The notes under the pieces: model-generated
Told to the model about the DNA's origin: nothing
Database searches by the model: none
The model's input: the letters and a program-made list of their open reading frames with translations, nothing else
Shown here: in pieces, positions 9,243 through 18,431 of the stretch
Layout: each line of letters opens with the position of its first letter
Position numbering within the stretch: the stretch's first letter is position 1
Made by a program: the position numbers and the translations under genes
Assembly: GCF_001426375.1 (NCBI RefSeq)
Contig: NZ_LMEO01000018.1
Span: 1-64,000, forward strand
From: Paenibacillus sp. Root444D2
GTDB taxonomy: Bacteria > Bacillota > Bacilli > Paenibacillales > NBRC-103111
Length of the DNA stretch: 64,000 bases
Reading direction: 5' to 3'

Positions 9243-9851
9243 TCATGCTAAATTCGTCTTGAACCAAGTCGCTGCCGCTTCTACCTCCGAACGAGTCAGT
9301 TGATGCCCTGCCTGTTCCCAGTGAACAGCGACAGTTGATCCCGCTTCACTTAACAGCTTCTGTAATTCCTCTGTCTCCTTCGGAGAACAGATCGGATCGT
9401 TCTGACCTGCTCCAATAAAGACTGGAATCCCAGATAGATCCGGCAGTTGAATACCTCGCAGCGGCACCATTGGATGATGGAGAATGGCTCCTCTCAGTGC
9501 ATCTGGATAGTGGAATAACAGACTTCCGGCGATGTTTGCACCGTTGGAATAACCAATGGCTACGAGATTGTTACGATCAAAGCCGTGTTCCACGGCAGCT
9601 TGATCGAGGAAATCGTACAATTCCTTGGTACGGAAGATGAGATCCTCCTCATCAAAGATTCCCTCAGCCAGCCTGCGAAAAAACCGCGGCATCCCATTCT
9701 CAAGCACATTACCTCTAACGCTTAGCACCGACGATGTCGGTGAAATCGCCTGAGCTAGCGGCAGTAGATCACGTTCGGTGCCACCTGTGCCATGAAAGAG
9801 CACGAGTACCGGAGCCGTTATATCCGTTCCTTTTTGAAAGATATGCTTCAT
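9243..9851 (-). CDS. mhqD: Alpha/beta hydrolase, phospholipase/carboxylesterase type (MhqD-like)
   Basis: A 202-residue serine hydrolase. The oxyanion region is LFHGTGGTE, the nucleophile elbow is GYSNGAN, the acid is in GAGQNDPICS and the catalytic His in AGHQLT. Length and order agree with Bacillus MhqD, a hydrolase induced by hydroquinones. Its ATG overlaps the TGA of the upstream dioxygenase by four bases (ATGA), indicating translational coupling. The substrate is not known from sequence. Confidence 0.88.
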   Translation of the reverse strand: MKHIFQKGTDITAPVLVLFHGTGGTERDLLPLAQAISPTSSVLSVRGNVLENGMPRFFRRLAEGIFDEEDLIFRTKELYDFLDQAAVEHGFDRNNLVAIGYSNGANIAGSLLFHYPDALRGAILHHPMVPLRGIQLPDLSGIPVFIGAGQNDPICSPKETEELQKLLSEAGSTVAVHWEQAGHQLTRSEVEAAATWFKTNLA

Positions 9852-10807
9852 TGTTTTTTCGCCTCCAATACACGTACTTGAATCGGCGGAAGATTACGCT
9901 CGATTTGTTCACGGCTCTCCTCGAACCATTCTGGCAGCATCAGTTTCTCACCCAGCGCCTCTGGCTGTTCATCACGTGCAAACCCCGGAGGATCCGTTGC
10001 AATCTCAAAGAGTATGCCGCCTTCTTCACGGAAGTAGATCGCGTTAAAGTATTGACGATCCACGATCGGCGTAGGTTGGAATCCATTCGTCTGTACATGG
10101 CTTCTCCATAGTGCATGCTCAGCATCATCTTTGGCGCGCCATGCAATATGATGGACGGTACCCGCTCCACCAGCTCCGTAGGCCATCGGGGTTACGTTAA
10201 TATCGACGATGTTACCCAAGTCTCCGAAGGATTTGAATCGAGCGTAAGCTCCCTCTTGCCCTACTTTTTGAAGCCCCATCACTTGCTCTAGCAGCTGCGA
10301 AGTTTTGTCAGGAGCCGTGCTGTAGAGAACAGCGCCGCCGAAGCCTTTGATCGCTTTATCCGTTGGAATACCGCCGAATGACCATTGGCTAAGCGCTCCT
10401 TGCTCGCGCTCTACGATTTCAAGTTTCAGACCATCCCGATCCTCGAATTGAAGGTATGTTTCTGTGAATCTTTGCGTTTTTTCGAAAGGAATATCAAATT
10501 GCGCTAGACGCTCTTCCCAGAATGACAGACTGCCTGTAGGCACAGCATACGTTGTGATACCGACTTGACCGCCGCCGATACGCCCTTTGCGAGAGTGCGC
10601 CCATGGGAAGAAAGTGATGATCGTTCCTGGACTTCCCATTTCATTACCAAAGTACAGATGGTAGACTTCCGGTGCGTCGAAGTTAATTGTTTTTTTGATC
10701 ATCCGAAGTCCTAGAATCCCTGCATAAAAGTCTACTGTTTCCTGTGCATTTTGAACGAAAGCTGTGATATGGTGAATACCTGCTGTTTGTTGTTGTTGTT
10801 GTGTCAT
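9848..10807 (-). CDS. mhqO: Ring-cleaving dioxygenase of the VOC superfamily (MhqO-like)
   Basis: A 319-residue protein with two vicinal-oxygen-chelate modules. The first begins GIHHITAFVQNAQETVDFY and the second contains VHHIAWRAKD; GILFEIATDPPG supplies the C-terminal Glu ligand. These are the metal-binding elements expected of extradiol-type dioxygenases. The ATG at 10807 is preferred (AAGGAG 9 bp upstream) over a TTG three codons earlier. It is second in the operon after DoxX, as MhqO and MhqP are neighbours in Bacillus. The likely role is opening of catechol or hydroquinone rings. Confidence 0.9.
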   Translation of the reverse strand: MTQQQQQTAGIHHITAFVQNAQETVDFYAGILGLRMIKKTINFDAPEVYHLYFGNEMGSPGTIITFFPWAHSRKGRIGGGQVGITTYAVPTGSLSFWEERLAQFDIPFEKTQRFTETYLQFEDRDGLKLEIVEREQGALSQWSFGGIPTDKAIKGFGGAVLYSTAPDKTSQLLEQVMGLQKVGQEGAYARFKSFGDLGNIVDINVTPMAYGAGGAGTVHHIAWRAKDDAEHALWRSHVQTNGFQPTPIVDRQYFNAIYFREEGGILFEIATDPPGFARDEQPEALGEKLMLPEWFEESREQIERNLPPIQVRVLEAKKQ

Positions 10808-10870
10808 TGAATCCAACTCCTTTAGTTTAGTTTAATTATTCCAGACCTAATTTAAAAGTATCCAAGATTA

Positions 10871-11272
10871 TTAATTGAATAAAGCGTCGACAGAGTAAGC
10901 TCCTGCACCAGTTAATGCCACGCCAACCGCAATAGCAATCAGCAGCAAGTTGTATTCATAGCCGCCCGCGGTAGCCCAATAGCCGCTCTTAGCGTGTACT
11001 TTGACAATCGCAACGACCATTGTCATGACGATGAGCAATGAAGCAATGACTGTACCAAATCCAGCGGCGAATAACGCACCGCCTACGAACTCCATGAGTC
11101 CTGCCATAACCGCCATAGCAACACCGGGTTTAATGCCGATGGATTCCATCCAGCCGCCCGTTCCTTTCGGACCATAGCCTCCGAACCAACCAAACAGCTT
11201 CTGTGCCCCATGCGCCATAAAGCTTAATCCAACAACCAAACGAATAATTAATAATCCTAATGCGATACTCAT
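10871..11272 (-). CDS. mhqP: DoxX-family membrane protein (MhqP-like)
   Basis: A 133-residue DoxX protein with four hydrophobic helices. The motif FMAHGAQKLFGWFGG in helix 1 and the loop is the family signature. The ATG at 11272 has GGAGG at good spacing; an ATG two codons earlier is too close. It is the first gene of the four-gene detoxification unit, with an MhqR-like operator just upstream. The biochemical function of DoxX proteins is poorly defined; they are linked to quinone and oxidative stress. Confidence 0.9.
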   Translation of the reverse strand: MSIALGLLIIRLVVGLSFMAHGAQKLFGWFGGYGPKGTGGWMESIGIKPGVAMAVMAGLMEFVGGALFAAGFGTVIASLLIVMTMVVAIVKVHAKSGYWATAGGYEYNLLLIAIAVGVALTGAGAYSVDALFN

Positions 11273-11294
11273 ATTCATTCTCCTCCAATTTAAG

Positions 11295-11312
11295 AATCTT
11301 TATTTTAAGATA
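11295..11312 (-). promoter_or_regulatory. MhqR-like operator in front of the doxX operon
   Basis: The 18-mer has arms AATCTT and AAGATA around TATTTT. It is closely related to the palindrome upstream of the marR gene (11888-11905) and to the TATCTC-n6-GAGATA box bound by Bacillus MhqR. It sits about 20 bp upstream of the doxX start, over the probable -10 (TATCTT, 18 bp from TTAACT). Confidence 0.7.
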
Positions 11313-11357
11313 TCAGATAAAAGGTTAAGTAGTTAACACCTCTCATGTGAGGCCAAA

Positions 11358-11801
11358 CTACTTGAAACCATCCTGAGCAAACCTACCAAGCTTTTTCAAC
11401 AATTGACTAGCTATCTTCTTCTCTTCTGCTGTAAGTCCAGCTACCGCTTTCTCAATGACTTCGGTATGCTTGGGAAATACTTCTTCAATAAACTGCTTCC
11501 CTTTTTCCGTAATTTCTGCAAAAATGAGCCTGCGGTCTTCGGTTGATGTTTTGCGCTTTACGAACTCTTTCTTCTCCAGCTTATCTACAACATAGGTGAT
11601 ATTCCCGCTACTCATCAGCACCTTGCCGCCAATCTGTTGAATCGGCTGCGCGCCTTTATGATAAAGCAACTCGAGGACACCGAATTCCGTTCGATTCAAT
11701 CCATAATTACGAATATCGCGGTCCCCATGGGCGTTGACCCATTCGCTTGCTCTGGAGAGTGCAATATAGAGATCTAATGATTCGTTTCTCTGTTCACTCA
11801 T
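11358..11801 (-). CDS. mhqR: MarR-family repressor (MhqR-like)
   Basis: A 147-residue winged-helix MarR regulator. The recognition region LMSSGNITYVVDKLEKKEFVKRK and the wing STEDRRLIFAEITEKGK are clear. The ATG at 11801 has GAGG 8 bp upstream; the GTG three codons earlier overlaps that ribosome site. It is upstream of, and parallel to, a DoxX/dioxygenase/hydrolase set matching the MhqR regulon. Its own promoter carries a palindrome over the -10, so autorepression relieved by quinones is likely. Confidence 0.9.
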   Translation of the reverse strand: MSEQRNESLDLYIALSRASEWVNAHGDRDIRNYGLNRTEFGVLELLYHKGAQPIQQIGGKVLMSSGNITYVVDKLEKKEFVKRKTSTEDRRLIFAEITEKGKQFIEEVFPKHTEVIEKAVAGLTAEEKKIASQLLKKLGRFAQDGFK

Positions 11802-11887
11802 TTGGTTCACCTCATTTCTTTTATCTTTTTGTTATGCTGTGATGATCTGTGGTGTGTTATGCTTTGCTGCGAAATCTTAATTTGTAA

Positions 11888-11928
11888 TATCTTGATTTAA
11901 AGATACTCCATTTTGAGATAGATGTCAA
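11888..11928 (-). promoter_or_regulatory. marR promoter with overlapping MhqR-like operator
   Basis: On the minus strand: -35 TTGACA (11928-11923), 17-bp spacer, -10 TATCTT (11905-11900). The 18-bp palindrome TATCTT-n6-AAGATA (11888-11905) covers the -10. This is a near-ideal sigma-A promoter with a built-in repressor site. Confidence 0.8.
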
Positions 11929-12095
11929 CAGGTAATTTGAAAAATAATGTGCTTTTCTTTATCATGCTGCTTATAATGCGTTAGTATCCTCTCTATCCAA
12001 AACCGAAACAAGTCGGAATGGCTAAAAAGAGTACTTTTTGCTGCACTTTTTGCATCTTCATCTTTAACCAAAATGACCGTGCTCAGGTAAAATGA

Positions 12096-12140
12096 CAAAA
12101 GGATAAGCCACCCCCCTATCGGGAAAGGATTATCCTTTTG
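12096..12140 (-). terminator. Terminator of the bmrCD-like operon
   Basis: Perfect 11-bp stem (CAAAAGGATAA / TTATCCTTTTG) with a 23-nt loop; the stem end gives T residues on the minus strand. It lies 46 bp past the second ABC gene. Confidence 0.7.
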
Positions 12141-12186
12141 AAATATGTCCTAAGCTTCAGTTATAGGCAGGCTTCATATATTATGG

Positions 12187-13935
12187 TCAGCCCACTACAG
12201 CCGACTCGCCCTTCTGCAGTTGATACATCTTCGCGTATCGGCCGCCCAGCGTCATCAGCGTCTCATGGTTGCCACGCTCGGCGATCTCGCCGCGGTGCAG
12301 CACGAGAATCTGATCCGCATCGCGAATCGTAGACAGTCTGTGCGCGATGACCAAGGTCGTGCGCCCTTCGCTGACCACCTTCAGCGCGCGCTGGATCAGC
12401 CCTTCCGTCTCACTGTCGATGCTGGCTGTCGCTTCATCCAAGATGAGAATCGACGGGTCGAAGGCCAGCGCTCGCGCGAATGAAATGAGCTGTCTCTGGC
12501 CGGAAGACAGAGTGCTCCCCCGCTCCACAACCTGCTCATCATAGCCGTTAGGCAGCTGCTCAATGAAGGAGGCTGCGCCTACATCACTTAACGCATTTTT
12601 CACACGTTCAAGCGAAATCTCCTCATTATACAGGCTCACATTGAATTTGATATCTCCGGCAAACAAGAACGGGTCCTGCAAAACAATGCCCATATGCTTA
12701 CGCAGCGCTTGCTTCGACATCCCCCGGATGTCGCGTCCATCAATCGTGATACTGCCTTCATCCGGTTCATAGAACCCGAGCAGCAAGTTCATGATGGAGC
12801 TTTTGCCTGAGCCTGTATGTCCGACCAAGGCTACGGTTTCCCCCTTGCGAGCTTCGAAGGAAATATGCTTCAGTACGTTTTCCCCTGCTTTATAAGCAAA
12901 GGTTACGTCCTCGAACTTCACAACGCCTTCCGGGCGGCTGACTTTATCCGTCTTCTCAACCTCTTGGCCTTCCATGTCTAGGATGGTGAACACCTTATCC
13001 GCGGATACAAAGGCTCTTTGCGCATTCGTCAATTGATCGAAAATCCCGATAATCGGTTGAAAGATCCGCCCCAGATAATCGATGAAAGCATAAAACACCC
13101 CGAAAGAAATCACGGCTGTCAGCGATTCCCGGCCAAAATACCATATGACCATAGCCGTCACCAAGCTGCCGATGGTCCCCACAATATTACGAGAGGATAA
13201 GGAAAAAATACGGAACTGCTTAAGTTGATTTACATAGCGATCCTTGTTCAGTACTTCGAATTCCTCAAGCGTCACTTTCTCCCGGCGAAAAGCTTGAATA
13301 ATAGGCATAACGACGATCGATTCATTAATCATCGCGTTCATATCACTCAGCCGCGCACGCATAATGGTGATGAAGATTTTCGAATATTTTAAGTGAACAA
13401 CCATAATTAACGCGAAGATAGGCGGCAGCACCAAGCAAAAAAGAGCGAGATGCCAATCCAGAATGAATAATGCTACGAAAATGCCCGTTAGCTGCATCAT
13501 GCTCACGACGAACGTAGCCATGAAACTCATGAATAAGTCGCGGACAGCCTCGGTATCGTTCGCAATTCGGGACACAACCTGCCCGATCGGCGTGTTATCG
13601 AAATAGCGCAGTGAAATGCGCTGAATGTGCTGCATTAAATCCATGCGCATGTTTTTGATAATTTGCAAAGCCGTAGATTGGAGTAAATAGGCTTGCGAAA
13701 AATTACAGATGCTTGCTACGAGGAGCAAGCCCATGTAGAGACCAAGCAGCTTAAGTACAGGCGCCATCGTGTGTGTGCCTGTAGACAAATGCTGATCGAT
13801 AATGGTTTTGGTTATATAAGGTCCGCCCAGCTCGGCAGCTACTGCACAGCAAAGAATGAGCAGTGCGCCGATAATCCTGAACTTATAGACGAGCGCATAC
13901 GAAATCAGCCTTCTCGCCGTGGACGGTTTCTGCAT
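12187..13935 (-). CDS. bmrD: Multidrug ABC exporter half-transporter, second subunit (YheH/BmrD-like)
   Basis: A 582-residue half transporter: six-helix ABC exporter membrane domain (about 20-320), then an ATPase domain with Walker A GHTGSGKSS, signature LSSGQRQ and Walker B ILILDEATAS. The ATG at 13935 is chosen because GGGAGG lies 9 bp upstream; the frame stays open to 14001 without a ribosome site. The gene begins 26 bp after the first subunit. Its signature is slightly variant (LSSGQ) while that of the partner is standard (LSGGQ). It would act as a heterodimer exporting drugs such as BmrCD substrates. Confidence 0.9.
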   Translation of the reverse strand: MQKPSTARRLISYALVYKFRIIGALLILCCAVAAELGGPYITKTIIDQHLSTGTHTMAPVLKLLGLYMGLLLVASICNFSQAYLLQSTALQIIKNMRMDLMQHIQRISLRYFDNTPIGQVVSRIANDTEAVRDLFMSFMATFVVSMMQLTGIFVALFILDWHLALFCLVLPPIFALIMVVHLKYSKIFITIMRARLSDMNAMINESIVVMPIIQAFRREKVTLEEFEVLNKDRYVNQLKQFRIFSLSSRNIVGTIGSLVTAMVIWYFGRESLTAVISFGVFYAFIDYLGRIFQPIIGIFDQLTNAQRAFVSADKVFTILDMEGQEVEKTDKVSRPEGVVKFEDVTFAYKAGENVLKHISFEARKGETVALVGHTGSGKSSIMNLLLGFYEPDEGSITIDGRDIRGMSKQALRKHMGIVLQDPFLFAGDIKFNVSLYNEEISLERVKNALSDVGAASFIEQLPNGYDEQVVERGSTLSSGQRQLISFARALAFDPSILILDEATASIDSETEGLIQRALKVVSEGRTTLVIAHRLSTIRDADQILVLHRGEIAERGNHETLMTLGGRYAKMYQLQKGESAVVG

Positions 13936-13961
13936 CTTGTCGTCCTCCCTTCTTCTGTTTG

Positions 13962-15713
13962 TCATTCTTCCAAACTCGCTTCCATTTGTTGACGTTCCCA
14001 CTGCTCTCGGTACCAGCCACCGAACAGCATCAGCTCTTCGTGGGTACCCTCTTCGACGATTCGCCCCTCATCTAGGACGAGGATCCAATTTGCATGGCTT
14101 ACAGCCGAAAGCCGGTGCGTGCTGATCAATGTTGTTCTGCCCGCGCGTTCCTTACGGATATGCTGGAGGATGCGGCTTTCAGTCCGCGCATCGACAGCGG
14201 ATAACGAGTCATCAAGCAGCAGGATTTCCGAATCGATCAGAAGGGCTCTAGCAATTGCCAAACGCTGCTTCTGTCCACCTGACAGCATGACGCCATTTTC
14301 GCCGACAATTGTCGCTAGGCCTTCCGGCATTTGCTCGATATCTTGGGTAAAAGAGGCCATCTCAATGGCCCTTGCAATCTCTTCCGGCGAAGCGTCATGC
14401 TTACCCAGCGCGACATTGTCGCGAATGGATTTCGATAGCAGCAGATGCTCCTGCGGAACGTAGGCCACCCAGCGCTTCACTTGATCCAAGGCGATTCTCT
14501 CAATCGGCACGCCTGCAAACAGCAGCTTACCTGGATCGATCGGGAATTGCCGCAGCAGCTGCTTCAGCAGCGTGCTTTTGCCGCTACCCGTCCGGCCTAC
14601 AATCCCTAGCGTCTGCCCTCTTTCTAATTGGAAAGAAACGTTAACGAGACTTGGATGGTTTGCAGTCGGATACGTAAAGGTTAAATCCTTCATCTCGATA
14701 CGCTCCGGCACACTCACCGCAATCGGTGCATCAACATCCACAATATCCGCTTTCTGCGTCAGGGCTGTTTCCAGACGGTCTGCCGAGGCACTGCCGCGCT
14801 GCAGGACATTAATAAACTCGCCGAAAGAAATCATCGGCCAGATCAGCATACCTAAGTAAATATTAAATGAAATCAGCTGACCCAGCGTGATCTCATTATG
14901 AAAGACCATATAAGAGCCATAGCCAATGCCTATCGAGTAACTTAGACCGACAATCAACGATGTAAGCGGCTGAAAAAGCGCATTCAGCATGGACACGCGT
15001 CTATTCTTATTCATCACTTCTGACGTTACTTTATCGAAGGCGACCAGATCATGATCTTCCTGAACATAAGAACGAATCACACGAATACCGGAGATGGACT
15101 CGAGTGCGTGATCATTCATTTGGCCGAAAGAAGCCTGTGCAGCAAGGAAGCGAACTCTCACTTTTTGACCCAGTTTACTAATCACAAAGGCTAGAAAAGG
15201 CAGAGGAATCAGAGCCGCAATCATTAATTTGAAGCTAATAAGGGAGATCATCGTAATAATGACGACGGATGCCCCGACCAACGTGTGCACGAGTGTCATA
15301 ACGCCGTAACCAGCGGTCTGTCCAATAGCGAGTACGTCATTAGTGGCTAACGCCATCAACTGCCCCGTGCTGTTGCGTTGGAAGAAAGCCGGTGTCATTT
15401 TCGTCAGATGAGCCAGTAAACGCCCTCTGAGCACTTTCTCAACAAGTGCCGAATTGCCGAATAAGGTCGTGATCCAAACATAAGTAATTACATATAATAG
15501 GAGAGACAAGCCTACAAGCAGAAGAACAGTCTGACTTAAGCTAGATGCCGTTAAACTCCTGCTGCCAATCTGATCGATTGTATTCCCTATCATTTTAGGC
15601 GGAATCGTCGCCAATAAATTCACACAGATCATTAAGCTAATTGCAAGCACGTAGTATTTCCATCTTTCTTTGAAAAACCACCGCAATTTGATTACAAAAG
15701 ACAAGATTTCCAC
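13962..15713 (-). CDS. bmrC: Multidrug ABC exporter half-transporter, first subunit (YheI/BmrC-like)
   Basis: A 583-residue half transporter, close in length and wording to Bacillus YheI/BmrC (585 residues): the start LRWFFKERWKYYV, the membrane block VIRSYVQEDHDLVAFD, Walker A GRTGSGKST, signature LSGGQKQRLAIARAL and Walker B ILLLDDSLSAVD. BmrC-type subunits have Asp in place of the catalytic Glu after Walker B (LLDDS), which is seen here, so this is the degenerate site of an asymmetric heterodimer. No bmrB-like leader peptide was recognised upstream. Confidence 0.92.
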   Translation of the reverse strand: MEILSFVIKLRWFFKERWKYYVLAISLMICVNLLATIPPKMIGNTIDQIGSRSLTASSLSQTVLLLVGLSLLLYVITYVWITTLFGNSALVEKVLRGRLLAHLTKMTPAFFQRNSTGQLMALATNDVLAIGQTAGYGVMTLVHTLVGASVVIITMISLISFKLMIAALIPLPFLAFVISKLGQKVRVRFLAAQASFGQMNDHALESISGIRVIRSYVQEDHDLVAFDKVTSEVMNKNRRVSMLNALFQPLTSLIVGLSYSIGIGYGSYMVFHNEITLGQLISFNIYLGMLIWPMISFGEFINVLQRGSASADRLETALTQKADIVDVDAPIAVSVPERIEMKDLTFTYPTANHPSLVNVSFQLERGQTLGIVGRTGSGKSTLLKQLLRQFPIDPGKLLFAGVPIERIALDQVKRWVAYVPQEHLLLSKSIRDNVALGKHDASPEEIARAIEMASFTQDIEQMPEGLATIVGENGVMLSGGQKQRLAIARALLIDSEILLLDDSLSAVDARTESRILQHIRKERAGRTTLISTHRLSAVSHANWILVLDEGRIVEEGTHEELMLFGGWYREQWERQQMEASLEE

Positions 15714-15882
15714 CCCTTCCCATTTCCCACTAAGATTGATTTTATAGTTTAAGCCAATTGAAGTCTACTTATTAAGTTGTTTTTAACGAAACTTTCCGAT
15801 CACCTGCAACATTCTGGAATATCCCTTTGTTTAGGAAGACAGACTATCCAACATAACTTACATACAGGAAGGAATTACAGCC

Positions 15883-16830
15883 ATGAATCGTACAATGAAA
15901 AAGAGCTTAGCTATTCTATCCTTATCCGCCATGATGACGACGGGTGCCGCATATGCTGCAACGAATGAAACTGTCCACACGAATACCATTATGCCTGTAA
16001 CCACACAAGCTGCTCCAACGGCTATTTCCGTTCAAGTCAATGAAGGAGTCCTTTCCGAGAAAGGTTATTTGAAAGCTGCTGCGACTGAACCTATGCTGCC
16101 GCTTCGAGCTGTAACGGAGAGCTTGGTCTTCAAACTCAATTGGAAACAAGAAACGCTTTCCGCTGAATTGGTCGATAACAAGCTTTACGTGCCTACTTCC
16201 TTTGTCAGCAAAGTACTGCACGGTTCTGTCACAACGGAAGGAGCTTCGGTTTCCATCGCGATGAAAAAGGATGTTAAGAAAGTTCAAACGACTGGCGTAA
16301 TCACTTCGATTCGACCTGTTGATGATTATACAGCGATTCAGATTCAAGGAATTGGCACAGAGGGGATGATCCTCAATGTGAACAAAGATACGGAATATCA
16401 AATGCTGGATGGCACTAAACTTAGTCTTTCCGATCTTCATGTTGGTTTAACCGTTACTGCTGAGCATTCTATGGCTGCAACCCTCAGCTTGCCGCCACAA
16501 ACGTCAACTTCCAAGATTACGGTTTTGGACACGAAAAGAGAGGCAAACAGCCTCGGTACAGCTGGCGTGGTTGAAGAAGTCAGGGGCGATGATAAAGGTA
16601 ATATGAGTCTCCTTGTTAAAGGTACTGGTTTAACGGAAACATCTCCGAGCGAGGTTGTTCTACAAATCTCAGACAAGACGGCTATTGTCGATAAAAACGG
16701 CGATAAAGTGGAGAAAGCCGCTCTTGTTAAAGGCGCGAATGTCATCGGATTTTATGGACCAGCATTGACGAAAAGCCTTCCTCCTACCGGTCAAGCATGG
16801 AAAATCGTTGTAAGTGCTAAACAAGAATAG
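15883..16830 (+). CDS. Secreted protein with copper amine oxidase N-terminal-like (stalk) domain
   Basis: A 315-residue exported protein. A signal peptide (KKSLAILSLSAMM, cut near AYA) is followed by a shortened copper-amine-oxidase-N-like domain (about 45-125: MLPLRAVTESL...KLNWKQ...LYVPTSFVSKVL), common in Paenibacillus surface proteins as a wall-associated module. The rest is two beta-rich repeats, each with a VITSIRP/VVEEVRGDD-type strand and a closing segment on metal-like or ionic residues. No enzyme motif is seen. It is divergent from bmrC and ends in a terminator. Confidence 0.75.
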   Translation: MNRTMKKSLAILSLSAMMTTGAAYAATNETVHTNTIMPVTTQAAPTAISVQVNEGVLSEKGYLKAAATEPMLPLRAVTESLVFKLNWKQETLSAELVDNKLYVPTSFVSKVLHGSVTTEGASVSIAMKKDVKKVQTTGVITSIRPVDDYTAIQIQGIGTEGMILNVNKDTEYQMLDGTKLSLSDLHVGLTVTAEHSMAATLSLPPQTSTSKITVLDTKREANSLGTAGVVEEVRGDDKGNMSLLVKGTGLTETSPSEVVLQISDKTAIVDKNGDKVEKAALVKGANVIGFYGPALTKSLPPTGQAWKIVVSAKQE

Positions 16831-16854
16831 GTTATTACTTTTAAAATATCGAAG

Positions 16855-16882
16855 AAACCTTCCATCTTTGGAGGGTTTTTTT
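16855..16882 (+). terminator. Terminator of the stalk-domain protein gene
   Basis: Stem AAACCTTCCA / TTGGAGGGTTT followed by seven T, 24 bp after the stop codon. Confidence 0.85.
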
Positions 16883-16964
16883 GCTCATTTGTAAAGTATC
16901 TACACTGTCCAAATGGTCTGATTTTTGATACAATAGCTGAAAATTCAATCGTAAGGGGACTCAT

Positions 16965-18353
16965 ATGGAATACATTAGCACTCGCGGAAAAGTAGAACCC
17001 ATCGGCTTCATCGACGCCATCTTGATGGGATTGGCAGACGATGGCGGTTTACTTGTTCCTAAGCATATCCCACAATTATCAGCAGACATGTTACAGAAGT
17101 GGCAGCAGCTCTCCTACTCGGAGTTGGCTCTTGAAATCTTCTCGCTATATGTGAATAACGAAATCCCGCGCAATGAGCTGAAGCAGCTGGTTGACGATAG
17201 CTATGCAACCTTCCGGGACGAAGCAGTGACACCGGTCAAACGTCTGAACGACGGCACGTATGTGCTGGAATTATTCCACGGACCTACTTTTGCTTTCAAA
17301 GACATCGCTCTTCAATTCTTGGGCAATCTTTATTCGTACGTTTCTCGCAAAACGAATTCGATTATCCATATTCTTGGAGCCACTTCAGGGGATACAGGAG
17401 CTTCAGCGATTGAAGGTGTGCGCGGTAAAGAAGGCATCCGAATCTGTATCCTTCACCCACACGGGAAGGTCAGCAAGGTTCAAGAATTGCAAATGACCAC
17501 CGTTGATGACGCGAATGTGCTGAATCTTTCCGTTGAAGGCACTTTCGACGACTGCCAGCGTATTATCAAGGAGCTGTTCGCCGACGTGGAATTCAAGCAC
17601 CGTTACCATTTGCGTGCGATTAACTCAATCAACATTGCCCGCATTTTGGCACAAACGGTATATTACTTCTATGCTTACTTCCAATTAGCGAACAATAATC
17701 AGGCTGATAAGGTCAATTTCAGTGTGCCGACTGGTAACTTCGGTGATATCTTCGCTGGCTATTTGGCACAGAAAATGGGTCTTCCCATCCATAAACTCAT
17801 TCTTGCAACGAACGAAAACAATATTCTTGAGCGTTTCGTACAAGACGGCGTCTACCAACCAGGAGCATTCCGTGGAACATACAGTCCTTCCATGGATATT
17901 CAAGTGGCTAGCAACTTCGAGCGCTACTTGTTCTACCTCTATGGCGAAGACGCGCAAGCTGTCTCGGCTATCATGGATCAATTCAAGGCTGAAGGCCGCG
18001 TTGTTATCCCTGCTGACAAGCTGCAAGCCGTGCAAGCTGACTTTGCTGCCTATGGCGTGCAGAATGAGGAGTGCTTGGATACAATTAGCGAGTATTATGA
18101 GAAATACGCGTATCTGCTCGACCCGCATACAGCTTGCGGAGTAGCTGCTGCTGACAAGCTCGCTGTAGACGGTGAAGTGACTGTTGCCCTTTCGACAGCT
18201 CATCCGGCTAAATTCGATGAGTCGATCCGTTTGCGCAGCATTGAGCAGACGTATCCGCAGCAGATTCAAGCGCTGTTCGACAAGCCGCAGTTCCAGACGG
18301 TCGTTGGCGGTACGAACGATGAGATCAAGGATCAGTTGGTGAAGTTTTTCTAA
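16965..18353 (+). CDS. thrC: Threonine synthase
   Basis: A 462-residue PLP enzyme converting O-phosphohomoserine to threonine. It is the long form (as in E. coli and yeast), not the short 350-residue Bacillus type: the N-terminal block FIDAILMGLADDGGLLVP, the PLP-lysine motif HGPTFAFKDIALQF (Lys about residue 113) and the phosphate loop SGDTGASAIEG are all present. The start has AGGGGA upstream. No hom or thrB is adjacent, so this copy is detached from the usual threonine operon. Confidence 0.95.
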   Translation: MEYISTRGKVEPIGFIDAILMGLADDGGLLVPKHIPQLSADMLQKWQQLSYSELALEIFSLYVNNEIPRNELKQLVDDSYATFRDEAVTPVKRLNDGTYVLELFHGPTFAFKDIALQFLGNLYSYVSRKTNSIIHILGATSGDTGASAIEGVRGKEGIRICILHPHGKVSKVQELQMTTVDDANVLNLSVEGTFDDCQRIIKELFADVEFKHRYHLRAINSINIARILAQTVYYFYAYFQLANNNQADKVNFSVPTGNFGDIFAGYLAQKMGLPIHKLILATNENNILERFVQDGVYQPGAFRGTYSPSMDIQVASNFERYLFYLYGEDAQAVSAIMDQFKAEGRVVIPADKLQAVQADFAAYGVQNEECLDTISEYYEKYAYLLDPHTACGVAAADKLAVDGEVTVALSTAHPAKFDESIRLRSIEQTYPQQIQALFDKPQFQTVVGGTNDEIKDQLVKFF

Positions 18354-18364
18354 TAATAGTATGT

Positions 18365-18401
18365 AAAAAAGCCTCGAAGACTAATGTCTTTGAGGCTTTT
18401 T
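18365..18401 (+). terminator. Terminator between thrC and the convergent secreted-protein gene
   Basis: AAAAAAGCCTC-n-AAGAC / GTCTT-n-GAGGCTTTTT; it works on both strands. Confidence 0.9.
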
Positions 18402-18431
18402 GTGTCAAGTTTCACTACGTTTCGAACACGA

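Larger units (their letters stand above)
11802..12186. other. Gap between marR and the ABC exporter
   Basis: Holds the marR promoter and operator (11888-11928) and the exporter terminator (12096-12140). About 160 bp between them show no gene or clear element. Confidence 0.6.
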
